From contig NBMI01000124.1 of assembly GCA_002085445.1 (NCBI GenBank), positions 1 through 43,683 of the forward strand: DNA of 43,683 nt, in the 5' to 3' direction. The stretch is from Candidatus Parabeggiatoa sp. nov. 2. GTDB taxonomy: Bacteria; Pseudomonadota; Gammaproteobacteria; Beggiatoales; Beggiatoaceae. A program made the position numbers and the translations under genes. Position 1 is the stretch's first letter. Each line of letters opens with the position of its first letter. Below are positions 21,926 to 30,040 of this stretch, in pieces. The notes under the pieces are model-generated. The model searched no databases. It was not told where the DNA came from and was given only the letters and a program-made list of their open reading frames with translations.

Positions 21926-22447
21926 CGTCCTGTTTGAACCAATGTCCTATATAAAACAATAACTTATAAAATTAGCGACGGGATTGAATTGTTAATGACA
22001 ATTAACAATTAACAATTCACTGCTAACAGTTAACGATTAACTATTAATTATTAGTAAGGTGAGGGTGAAAATTATCAAAGGCGCCTCTTGCTTTCATTAT
22101 CGTAAGTCTCAGCCTCAGAATAAATTCACGTCGTTTCGTCTGTGTTGCATCGATTATCGATGCCGACTAAACCAGTTGCTAGATAGCAATTCTATTGATA
22201 ATTATTGATATACATACTTTCCGGGAGTATGTCTTTCAACAATTATGAAAAGCTTACAATCAACCCATTATCCCCTCGCCTAATGATCGCGACGGGTAAC
22301 ATTAATGCTTGAGAGTCCATTTTTTTGACGTGGAAGGCTAACCACATCAAGCAACCTTATGTTACTTTAAAAATAACAAAATGTAAAGTTTTTTTTAGAT
22401 AATGTCCAACCAATATCAATAGTTATCAATATTTTTGGGCCGACTAT

Positions 22448-22496
22448 ACTTTGCGCGGCTAAAAATTGGACTAAAAACACACCCCTAAATCCCCGA
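22448..22496 (+). repeat. 49-bp direct repeat, copy 1 (flanks trmL)
   Basis: Begins ACTTTGCGCGGCTAAAAA and contains AACACACCCCTAAAT. Copy 2 at 23717-23765 has the same orientation with about five differences. The pair encloses trmL and 1.2 kb of spacer. Confidence 0.75.
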
Positions 22497-22561
22497 AACG
22501 AAAAGGGACTTGTCGTGGTATTACCCCCTCTTTTCCCTTGCCTTTACCCACAAGTCTCCAA

Positions 22562-22598
22562 AATTAATCATTAATCATTAATCATTAATCATTAATCA
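22562..22598 (+). repeat. ATTAATC heptamer tandem, five copies
   Basis: Five consecutive perfect copies of ATTAATC followed by ATGACAT. Seven-base periodicity also marks the TAACTGA and ATTACCC clusters elsewhere in the window. No start codon of a recognised gene follows directly. Confidence 0.85.
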
Positions 22599-23026
22599 TG
22601 ACATAAGCTATTTATTATTCTATTAAAACAATCACTTAACTAAAAAGTGAGTCATTCATTAACCACTCACTGAATTATTTTCAATAACATACCTACTTGT
22701 GGGTAAAGATTAGCTTTTCTGGGGGGTGGGGTGTGTATACTGAAAGTACAACTTCTTTTAGGAATAAACGGATTTTTTAAGTTTAATATTTGAGTTGAAA
22801 ATCTGCTAGCTTGCTAATTCAATCCCTTATTTCATTCTCATCTTTTTCAAGTACGTTCCGTATAAAAAGTCCAAATCCTAATCGTTTGCAGTATAAGGGA
22901 CTTGGTGTGAAAATAATATACGCAATCGATCCATTGTTATTGCAAAAACTTGGTGTATCAAAACCTATCTGCGTAAGTTATTTGCAGCTATGTCCCTAAT
23001 CATAGTGCCTTTTAGGGTACGGGAGC

Positions 23027-23054
23027 GCAAAGCCAATCGCTTTTATTGGCTTGC
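23027..23054 (+). promoter_or_regulatory. Hairpin upstream of trmL
   Basis: GCAA(A)GCCAAT and ATTGGCTTGC pair with one bulged A around the loop CGCTTTT. It lies 40 bases before the proposed TTG start of trmL. It could be a leader structure or a remnant repeat; no function can be assigned. Confidence 0.35.
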
Positions 23055-23094
23055 GGCGTTTTGCAAGTCCCTCAAAAAAAGGGAGAAATTAAAT

Positions 23095-23556
23095 TTGTTC
23101 CAGTGCGTCCTCTATCAACCCGAAATCCCGCCCAACACCGGCAGCATCATCCGCTTGTGTGCCAATGCCGGTGTGCAACTACATTTGATTCATCCGCTGG
23201 GATTTGATTTGGATGATAAAAAACTCCGGCGTGCGGGGCTTGATTATCACGAATGGGTGCGTCTTCAAGAGCATGAGTCTCTCGCGGCGTTTTTGGAGAT
23301 GGTGCAACCACCGCGCTTGTTTGCGTGTTCAACAAGGGGAAAAATGTGTTATGCCGACCAAAATTATCAGGCTGGGGATGTGTTTTTATTCGGCCCAGAA
23401 ACGCGGGGTTTGCCGCAAACGGTGCTTGATGAGCTACCGCCTGAGCGGGTGATACGGATTCCTATGCACACGGGGAATCGCAGCTTGAATTTGTCTAACG
23501 CTGTCGCGGTGATTATTTATGAGGCGTGGAGACAGTTGGGATTTGAATTTGAATGA
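23095..23556 (+). CDS. trmL: tRNA (cytidine/uridine-34-2'-O)-methyltransferase TrmL
   Basis: SPOUT-class methyltransferase that puts a 2'-O-methyl group, from S-adenosylmethionine, on the wobble base of certain leucine tRNAs. With this start the protein is 153-154 residues, like E. coli TrmL. Matching motifs: VLYQPEIPPNTGSIIRLCAN at the N-terminus, LRRAGLDYHEW, then the knot that binds the cofactor (FGPETRGLP, VIRIPM, and NRSLNLSNAVAVIIYEAWRQ). I chose TTG at 23095 because family homology begins there and GGGAG lies nine bases upstream; an in-frame ATG at 22990 would add 35 residues without homology. Intact and alone. It is one of the few undamaged housekeeping genes here. Confidence 0.93.
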   Translation: MFQCVLYQPEIPPNTGSIIRLCANAGVQLHLIHPLGFDLDDKKLRRAGLDYHEWVRLQEHESLAAFLEMVQPPRLFACSTRGKMCYADQNYQAGDVFLFGPETRGLPQTVLDELPPERVIRIPMHTGNRSLNLSNAVAVIIYEAWRQLGFEFE

Positions 23557-23716
23557 AAAAAAGTCCAGCCTGTACGGTTAAACGCGAAAACGTCTATTTC
23601 AGCGAAAACGTAAAGGCTAATTATACTGCACACAGTCATAAATAACAGCTAAAATTTAATAATATTTTGATTTATAAAGTATTTATTAATAAATCCGCTG
23701 TCGCGCACGCCAATAG

Positions 23717-23765
23717 ACTTTGCGCGGCTAAAAACCGGACTTAAAACACACCCCTAAATTCCCGA
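23717..23765 (+). repeat. 49-bp direct repeat, copy 2
   Basis: Same orientation as 22448-22496 (ACTTTGCGCGGCTAAAAA...), downstream of trmL. Confidence 0.75.
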
Positions 23766-23817
23766 CGTAAGCGCGTGTTTTAAAAGCATTCGGTATCAGC
23801 CTTCATGCTTGCTAAAA

Positions 23818-23960
23818 TGGTTTTCCACAGATACCTTCCCTTTGAGGGATGATATCTGTTCCGTGCGTTTTTCCCGGCGCGTTTTCCACAGATACCATCC
23901 CTTTGAGGGATGATATCTGTTCGGTGCGCGTTTTCCGCGTTTTCCACCGGTGCCCTCGCG
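23818..23960. repeat. Two copies of a TTTTCCACAGATACC...ATATCTGT hairpin
   Basis: Two copies (starting about 23820 and 23882) of a palindrome whose arms are ACAGATACCATCCC and GGGATGATATCTGT around TTTGA, followed by TCGGTGCG. Short frames through this DNA are repeat-derived and not genes. Confidence 0.75.
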
Positions 23961-24067
23961 CTTTTCTTGAGCACAGATACCAAGGGGTTTACTCCCCTCT
24001 GGAAAGGGTGTTGGGAGAGGCGTTAAGGACTTTTATACTCAGCACGGGCATAAAGTTCCCTCCGTTC

Positions 24068-24342
24068 AAAGGGATTTTTGTCATTCCGAGCCCCAAGCCA
24101 AGGGCGTTGCCCTTGGCTATATTAATATCGCCCCAAGCCAAGGGCGTTGCCCTTGGCTATATTAATATCGCCCCGTTGGGGCTTGTTTGCTAGGGGCGTT
24201 GCTCGTACCAAGCCAGGGGCGTTGCCCTTGGCTATATTAATATCGCCCCGTTGGGGCTTGTTTGCCAGGGGCGATGCCCTTGGCTATATTAATATCGCCC
24301 CGTTGGGGCTTGTTTGCCAGGGGCGATGCCCTTGGCTTACTT
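24068..24342 (+). repeat. Hairpin-pair repeat array (CCAAGGGCGTTGCCCTTGG + GCCCCGTTGGGGC)
   Basis: About five units, each with a CCAAGGGCGTTGCCCTTGG (or GCCAGGGGCGATGCCCTTGGC) hairpin, then TATATTAATATC, then a GCCCCGTTGGGGC hairpin. Unit length is about 58-70 bp. The same element, reverse-complemented, occurs at 38571-38730 and 40502-40548. Apparent peptides (ALPLAILISPRWGL) are repeat-derived. The array abuts the 3' end of the TldE-like gene. Confidence 0.85.
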
Positions 24343-24346
24343 ACAT

Positions 24347-25672
24347 CTACAACGTCAAAGTCAATTCCTCCACCAACGCCCCCGGCAATCGCGTACTCTC
24401 GGTCGATCTCTTTTCATAAGTATCTGTTTCCATTATAAATTCTCGCTCGGCCGTCAAAGCTATCAATTTATTCCCCAAAATGTGATAAAGCGTCTCATCA
24501 AAACGCATGACATTCAACGGCGCGACAATCTCGCCATTTTCTACCCAAAACGTCGCAAAGCGCGTCATACCCGTCATCCGACACGCCGCACGATCAGAAT
24601 AATTCAGATACCACAAATTATTAACATAAACGCCCGTGTCCAAAGTTTTTAGGCTCTCTGCTTGTGGAAAATCGCCAGCGGCTAAATCAAGCGAAACCGG
24701 CGTTTCTTCATCATTCGCGCCATTGGTGTCTAGCCCATATTCTTTAGCGGAACGCGGTGAGACAAGGGCGGAATGATAAACACCTTGCTTTATCAGAGGC
24801 ACTTGCGCTGGTTTGATAAAACCTTTTGAAGAAAACGCCGGCGCAATGCCGTCGGCAGTGTTTTCAGTGAGAGTGACGCTGGGATGTAAATGCTGCGCTG
24901 GCTCTTCAAGCATTCGCAATAAAGCACTTTCTTTAGTACGCTGCGATTTTACTCCAAAGCCGCCCCAAGAAAGTAGTTGTAAAATTTCATATAAGGCAGC
25001 GGGCGCTAAATAAACCCGATATTGTCCGGGTTCGATGGTGCGAGGCTTGCGCTTGAGTATTTCTAACCGTGCAAGAGAGTCAGCGATTTTGTCGATAAAA
25101 GTCGGACTCTCCCAGTTAAAGCCGGCGTAAGCCGATTTTACCGCCTTATCTTTGTCATGATAAAAACTCCAATCCAAATTAAAAGTGTAACTGCTGTGCC
25201 AGTTGCGTTGCCCTAATGAATTGGCAAAGCCAGTAAAATTGCCGCCAGCGGCATAAAGGCCCACAAAATCATGGTCTTGGGTGGCGGTTAAAATTTCTGT
25301 CAAAGCGTCTTTGGCTTCCGGCAATTGGTTGGTGCCAATCGTTTCGGTAGAGTGTACGTCGGTGGCGTATAACAAATAAGGATCTTCGGGAATGTGTGGC
25401 AATTTTTCCCGTAATTCTGACAGCAAGGTTGTTACCCGTTCATAATCGGTGCTGGTATCGCCGCTGAGTGCTAACTGTCCACTGGTGTGACGATTGCCCT
25501 CAATCAAGTCAATTTCAAGATAACGCTGCTCAACGCTGCTCGGTTGACGGACTTTGCCTCTATTAAAGCGAATAAAATCTGATTGTTCGGCCGTCAATTC
25601 GCATAAGTAGATTTCATCGTTCTGTAATTGTTTGCCGATAAAGTCAGCCAGTGTATAAAAATAGTCTTGCAT
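24347..25672 (-). CDS. TldE/PmbA-type protein (TldD/PmbA family, non-catalytic partner type)
   Basis: 441 residues from the ATG at 25672; GTTTGGAGG-type sequence (TTTGGAGGCG) lies six bases before it, so I prefer it to the GTG eight codons upstream. It lacks the HExxxH zinc motif of TldD but has family features: an N-terminal domain with a long helix-strand pattern, AAGGNFTGFANSLGQRN, a central LAPAALYEILQLLSWGGFGVKS, and the C-terminal ACRMTGMTRFATFWVENGEI. In E. coli TldD and TldE form a heterodimeric metalloprotease that removes leader peptides (microcin B17) and degrades CcdA. The partner gene is upstream at 26349-27782. This is probably the paralogous TldD/TldE pair widespread in bacteria, so a gene symbol is withheld. 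The C-terminus ends in LVEELTLTL, intact. Confidence 0.85.
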   Translation of the reverse strand: MQDYFYTLADFIGKQLQNDEIYLCELTAEQSDFIRFNRGKVRQPSSVEQRYLEIDLIEGNRHTSGQLALSGDTSTDYERVTTLLSELREKLPHIPEDPYLLYATDVHSTETIGTNQLPEAKDALTEILTATQDHDFVGLYAAGGNFTGFANSLGQRNWHSSYTFNLDWSFYHDKDKAVKSAYAGFNWESPTFIDKIADSLARLEILKRKPRTIEPGQYRVYLAPAALYEILQLLSWGGFGVKSQRTKESALLRMLEEPAQHLHPSVTLTENTADGIAPAFSSKGFIKPAQVPLIKQGVYHSALVSPRSAKEYGLDTNGANDEETPVSLDLAAGDFPQAESLKTLDTGVYVNNLWYLNYSDRAACRMTGMTRFATFWVENGEIVAPLNVMRFDETLYHILGNKLIALTAEREFIMETDTYEKRSTESTRLPGALVEELTLTL

Positions 25673-25688
25673 TAAACGCCTCCAAATA
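25669..25688 (-). repeat. 20-bp duplicated junction, TldE side (functional ribosome site)
   Basis: On the coding strand TATTTGGAGGCGTTTAATGC holds the ribosome site and ATG of the TldE-like gene. The same 20 bases with one change (C for T at base 13) lie at 26346-26365 across the stop of the TldD-like gene. Confidence 0.85.
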
Positions 25689-26345
25689 GACTGCACACAA
25701 TTTGCTTTTTTGATTGCCGTAACACATCCATCGTGTCAAGCAATGCCATTAATGCGAATATCTCGCGATCAAATGAAAAATGAACAAAGATGTCATTTCG
25801 TTTCGATTTCTTTGATCGGAGAAATCTTGAGAAACCTTGAGAAACCTTATAAAATCACTTATCGATAAGACGTTTTTATAAGTCATTGATTTTTTATGAT
25901 TCAATTCAACCCTTAATTCGCATCATTAAGTTAAGAATAAATCCAGACATAGTCGTGTTTTTTCTTGCCAGCCCCAAAATACCGATGGTGGGCAACACTA
26001 CAACGTTTTTAGTTTGAATGTGAAAAGGCGCAACTAAAAGTTTTGGCATCACAGCGCCACGTATTGACGGGTTGTGGTGCTTGGTTCGTTTTTTTCACAC
26101 CGGGCAGCTATTCGCTTCCTCGCACAAGGATCGCTAAGTACTGGGGTGGTGAAAATCAGGTTATTTTGGCCCAAAAACTGATCCCGTTTTTATTCAGCAT
26201 TGAAAAAAATATCTCTAAAAAAACCCTATTTTCATTAACAATTAAAAATTCACTATTCGTTTACGTCACAATTTTCATTCACAATTTCAGGCAAAAGTTT
26301 CCGCAACGGAAACTTTTGCCTGAAACACAATTTTCACCCTAGTCG
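25689..26345. other. About 657 bp insert separating the TldD- and TldE-like genes
   Basis: No gene supported; a 99-codon frame at 26043-26342 on the plus strand has no recognised family and overlaps repeats. The DNA is AT-rich, with AATTCACAATTT-type repeats and a perfect hairpin at 26285-26325. No terminal inverted repeats were found. Flanking 20-bp duplications suggest it arose by insertion or by a duplication event. Confidence 0.55.
26285..26325. repeat. Perfect 19-bp-stem hairpin, GCAAAAGTTTC family
   Basis: Arms 26285-26303 and 26307-26325 with loop CAA. Outer stem TTTCAGGCAAAAGTTTC as in the 10298 copy, but the base of the loop is CCG/CGG instead of CGC/GCG, both arms changed together. 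Confidence 0.85.
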
Positions 26346-26365
26346 GCATTAAGCGCCTCCAAATA
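26346..26365 (-). repeat. 20-bp duplicated junction, TldD side (vestigial start)
   Basis: TATTTGGAGGCGCTTAATGC encodes the last residues (VFGGA) and stop of the TldD-like protein and ends in an ATG overlapping the stop (TAATG) that no longer leads to a gene. It shows the ancestral translational coupling of the two genes. Confidence 0.8.
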
Positions 26366-27782
26366 CCTCAACGTCGGCAAATACACAAACGGGCGACGCA
26401 TGTCCTACTCGAATAACTTGGTTGGGTTCGCCTTTGCCACAGTGGGGCACACCAAACACGTCATAAGTGTCAGCATTGCCCACTTTTTTGAGGTTGCGCC
26501 AAAAAGTGGCCGAAATGCCGCGATAGTTAGGATTTTTTACCACCTGCGTCAACTCGCCATTTTCAATCAGTTGACCCCATTCGCAGCCAAATTGGAATTT
26601 GTTGCGCGAATCATCAATTGACCAAGAAACATTGGTTTTCATAAAAATGCCACGTTCAATAGAACGAATCATCTCCTCAAAACCACTCTCGCCCGCTTCA
26701 ACATTGAGATTTGCCATGCGATCTATCGGTGGGCGATTCCAACTGGTTGCTCGTGCATTGGCAACGCCAGATAAGCCGGCGCGCGCTTGCGACATCACGC
26801 TGCCCAATGGATTGATCAGAATGCCGTCTAGGATGACATAAGTTTTTTCGGCCAGCATGCCATCGTCATCAAACCCATAACTCGCCAATTGTTCAGAAAT
26901 CGTGGGATCAAAAGTGACATTGAGCAACGACGAGCCATATTGATAACTGCCAAACATATCCAATGTCACAAAACTGGTGCCAGCATAATTGCGCTCATCG
27001 CCCAAAATCCTATCCAATTCCAATGGATGTCCAATAGATTCATGGAGTTGCAGCATCATCTGATCGGGGGCCAACATTAAATCCAGACACTCATTAGGAC
27101 AATTAGGGGCAGCTAACAATTGCAAGGCCTCTTCAGCCAATTGCGGCCCTTTGCCCACGAAGCCGATATTATCCAATATCTCCAAACCACCCTGTCGTCC
27201 ATAGCCAAATCCGGCCAAAGAGCGAATTTGCGTCTCAACGCCTTGATTCGCTATCACCCTAAGTCCGGGCAAAAGATATTGACTACTTTGTCTGATTTCT
27301 CCGCCGTCATTAGTTAAATATATTTGTTCGGTTTGTACCGATTCCAGCGACGCTTCCCAATCAACAATTTTGTCATTGATCTGACATTGTGCTGATTCAC
27401 GCAGCAACAAGTCCAATTTATCGGCCAGAGACACACTGTTCCAAGGTTTCTTAACCACTGACGCATATTCACCTTGTGCTTTTGGCATAGTGACTTTGGA
27501 AAAATCTATTAGCCTATTTTCCCGACTACGCTCAGCCCATTGTTGTGCCCGTGCCACTGCCTCACGCAGCCCCGCTTCACTCAAATCGCTCGTTGCCGCG
27601 TAACCCAAACCACCTTTATCAATCACCATCAACATCACGCCGACATCATGTTTACTGGCAGGCGGCTCGGCGACATTTTGCCGCACTTTGAGTTCTTCAG
27701 AACGTTCCTGCACATAGCGCAGAGAACAAAAATCGACGTTGGGGACTATTTTTTTAAAACGCTGTTTTATTAAGTCGTGCAT
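26349..27782 (-). CDS. TldD-type metalloprotease (TldD/PmbA family)
   Basis: 477 residues, close to E. coli TldD (481). The zinc site of the family is visible: LHESIGHPLELDR, with His at about 247 and 252 and the Glu next to the first His. Near the C-terminus, PHCGKGEPNQVIRVGHASP carries the conserved Cys (about 448) of the family. TldD and TldE form a heterodimer with the active site inside a closed cavity that threads unfolded peptides. ATG at 27782 has AAAGGAAG ten bases upstream. The 3' end once overlapped the TldE-like start by TAATG; the two are now 650 bp apart. No membrane segment or signal peptide, so cytoplasmic. Frame intact, no odd residues seen. Confidence 0.88.
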   Translation of the reverse strand: MHDLIKQRFKKIVPNVDFCSLRYVQERSEELKVRQNVAEPPASKHDVGVMLMVIDKGGLGYAATSDLSEAGLREAVARAQQWAERSRENRLIDFSKVTMPKAQGEYASVVKKPWNSVSLADKLDLLLRESAQCQINDKIVDWEASLESVQTEQIYLTNDGGEIRQSSQYLLPGLRVIANQGVETQIRSLAGFGYGRQGGLEILDNIGFVGKGPQLAEEALQLLAAPNCPNECLDLMLAPDQMMLQLHESIGHPLELDRILGDERNYAGTSFVTLDMFGSYQYGSSLLNVTFDPTISEQLASYGFDDDGMLAEKTYVILDGILINPLGSVMSQARAGLSGVANARATSWNRPPIDRMANLNVEAGESGFEEMIRSIERGIFMKTNVSWSIDDSRNKFQFGCEWGQLIENGELTQVVKNPNYRGISATFWRNLKKVGNADTYDVFGVPHCGKGEPNQVIRVGHASPVCVFADVEVFGGA

Positions 27783-28188
27783 AAATAACTGGCTTCCTTT
27801 AAGGGTAATGGCTAAAAATCCGAAGTCTTAAAGACATCGGATTTTTTGAGTGCGAAAAAACTTTAGTTTGGCAGTCGTCCAAACTTTAGTTTGGACGACA
27901 TAAACCGAGTATTTTACCTGTCGATTTTGAGGGCCATAAAATAGGTTTTCACTGTCGCGCTTCATTAGTTATACTTTTTGTAGGTGTTTTGTTGCTTAGC
28001 TATCGCGTCCTCGTGAGGAATTCTGGTTTTGGGCGGCCCACCATAATGCCTGTCAAACCAATGTGTGACACAATACCCACTTGCAAATTTTCCCAAAGAC
28101 TTGACTTGGGCATTCTACACTTTGCACAAATTGCGCTTTTGTCATTTCGACAATAGGAGAAATCTGGTTTTCATGGCTCCATTGTACT
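27783..28188. repeat. Spacer with AATCCGA and GTTTGG palindromes
   Basis: No gene. It contains an imperfect hairpin AAATCCGAAGTC...GACATCGGATTTTTT (27816-27847; the T-run makes it a possible terminator for leftward transcripts only if read from the other strand), CCAAACTTTAGTTTGG copies (27862-27895), and a GAGGGCCATAAAA element (27938). Confidence 0.5.
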
Positions 28189-28843
28189 GTGAAAATACCC
28201 ACAGCATCTAGTACAACGGATACGCGTTCCGAAACGGATTTTCATATTTGGGGATGGCGAAATAATTTAGCCATGACGATTTATTTAAAATATCAGTTAG
28301 AAGCCTTAGATAAAACTTATCAGTTGACGAACTTTTTTCTGTGCAGAGATAACCAAAGAGAAATCCCTGCTTATATTCAATCCTTGTAGTTATCAAGACT
28401 CATTTTGACCATTAAATTTGTAGGGTTATTGGCACCGGTTTGAGGGCCATAAAACCATTTGAAAGTTATCAAATTAAACTATGGCCTTACAAACAACAAG
28501 GATTGAGATAAATCTACGAACTAATCCCTTCTTATATACACAACAAGGATTGAGATAAATCTACGAACTAATCCCTTCTTATATACAATCCTTGTTCATT
28601 TTTACCATTTATCTTGTATGGCTATTGGTACTGATTTGAGGGCCATAAAACCGTCTGGAAGTGTTGTACTTTTGGTGACGAATCACGCACCGCAAACTGA
28701 CTGATTTTGGGGCCATTGCCACAGATTGAATACTTAAGATTAGCGCAATAAATCATCATGGCTAAGTGATTTCAAAACCTCCGACTATGAAAATCCGTTT
28801 CGGCGCACGCATCCTAATTACTAGATGCTATAAGTATTTTCAC
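28189..28843. repeat. 655-bp segment bounded by imperfect 58-bp inverted repeats
   Basis: 28189-28246 is matched by the reverse complement of 28786-28843: shared GTGAAAATAC, AGCATCTAGTA and CCGAAACGGATTTTCATA, 11 differences in 58. Similarity continues inwards (TTAGCCATGA.GATTTATT). Inside are two tandem copies of a 47-bp unit with CAAGGATTGAGATAAATC (28491-28590) and two GAGGGCCATAAAACC elements. A 66-codon frame at 28189-28389 lies over the left arm and is not supported as a gene. The organisation resembles a non-autonomous element or MITE; no target duplication was identified. Confidence 0.6.
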
Positions 28844-29394
28844 CGTAAAAAGTACTTGTTATTGCGGCGAGTCACGCACCACAAACTGACTGATTTTGGA
28901 GCCATTGCCACTAATTGAGTTGAAAAACCGTTTTGAAAAACGTATCCGTTGTACTACTAACTCAATACACACTCATTTATAACTAAATTGACACCAAATA
29001 CAACGGCATTATGTTTATCATGTTCTGTCGAAAGAGACTTCGTTTTAACTCAATGCACACTCATTTACTAAATTGGCACCAAATACAACGGCATTATGTT
29101 TATAATGTTCTTTCAAAAGTGACTTACCACTTAAAAAACTTAGCAAACGCCAACGCGCAATAATCAATAAACATGCCATTAGGTTATCGTAAGATATTGG
29201 CAAAAAATATTTGTGGCAAAACTGGCTGGGTTAATATCGTTCACTCGTGACTTCGTTTCAAAAACCCGGCATGTTTTTAACTAAAATTATTTAGGGCGCT
29301 TTCCCATTTTCCAGGTACGAAAGTTAATCACGATAACGATTATATTATCGATAAGGATTGATAAAAGTCAATTTTTCTGTTGAGTACTTGAGCA

Positions 29395-29632
29395 CAACTA
29401 AATTCGTTTATCCGCGTAATGAGTTGTACTCGATTCGTTTATCCGCGTAATGAGTTGTACAGCAATTCGTTTTATCCGCGTAATTAGTTGTACTGAATTC
29501 GTTTATCCGCGTAATTAGATGTACTCAATTCGTTTATCCGCGTAATTAGATGTACTCAATTCGTTTATCCGCGTAATTAGTTGTACTAAATTCGTTTATC
29601 CGCGTAATTAGTTGTACTAAATCGCGTTTGAG
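29395..29632 (-). repeat. Seven-copy 31-bp tandem array (TTTATCCGCGTAATTAG)
   Basis: TTATCCGCG recurs at seven places with spacing 31, 33, 31, 31, 31, 31 (TCCGCG at 29411, 29442, 29475, 29506, 29537, 29568, 29599). Each unit reads AATTCGTTTATCCGCG then TAATTAGTTGTACT. It is the reverse complement of the repeat at 8527-8960, here much more regular. No cas gene and no spacers, so not CRISPR. TTATCCGCG differs from the DnaA box TTATCCACA at two positions. Confidence 0.9.
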
Positions 29633-30040
29633 TCCGCGCTTGTGACCGAAAAGATGACCTAGATCAAAGTAATGATGAATCTAATCCATCAGAATTAACA
29701 GTCACAATTTGATGCACCACCAAATACAAATCCGATTTTTTCAAAAAATCGGATTTCTTTAAGTCGGTGCCGGAGGCGATAGCAAGAGCGAAACCTACCA
29801 CTCGGTGATGATGGGTTTAGCGAAAAGTCATTGATTTATCATTGAGTTCTTATTTTTATAACTCATTGACAAATAAGTATTTTTTACAAATGTCAATAGA
29901 ACCTAGGAAACCAGCCAGTTAGGTTAAAGTCAGGACGCACAAGGTGTTGTGCAATGTTGGTGGCAATTTTGGCGTGATGGCTCTATGCCTAGCGCGGCTC
30001 ACTCAATATTTTCTATATTCAAACTTTAGGAGAAATATCA
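29633..30040. other. Leader region of the RCC1-repeat gene
   Basis: It contains a perfect hairpin AAATCCGATTTTTT/AAAAAATCGGATTT (about 29731-29757), a dispersed GGTGCCGGAGGCGATAGCAA-type segment and, near 29864-29900, TTGACAAATAAG and TACAAATGTCAA, which could be part of a promoter or an operator-like inverted repeat (TTGACA / TGTCAA). The ribosome site TTAGGAGAAA stands eight bases before the ATG at 30041. Confidence 0.4.

Larger units (their letters stand above)
21926..23026. other. Gene-free spacer with heptameric repeats
   Basis: No gene supported. It holds AACAATTAACAATT repeats (22000-22050), a five-copy heptamer tandem at 22562-22598, a first copy of a 49-bp direct repeat (22448-22496), and an AGTACAACTTCTTTT...AAACGGATTTTTT element at 22746-22780 that recurs at 32003-32038. 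Confidence 0.5.

Noticed and set aside
23849..24419. Proline/leucine-rich small proteins on the plus strand (ALPLAILISPRWGL type)
   Set aside because: They are translations of the hairpin-pair repeat; the same peptide appears on both strands and at 38557-38781.
26043..26342. 99-codon plus-strand gene between the tld genes
   Set aside because: No ribosome site, no recognised motif, and the end runs through the dispersed hairpin and AATTCACAATT repeats.
28189..28389. 66-codon plus-strand gene
   Set aside because: It covers the left inverted-repeat arm of the 655-bp element; similar DNA on the other arm is not open.
29395..29632. CRISPR array
   Set aside because: Units follow each other without unique spacers and there are no cas genes.
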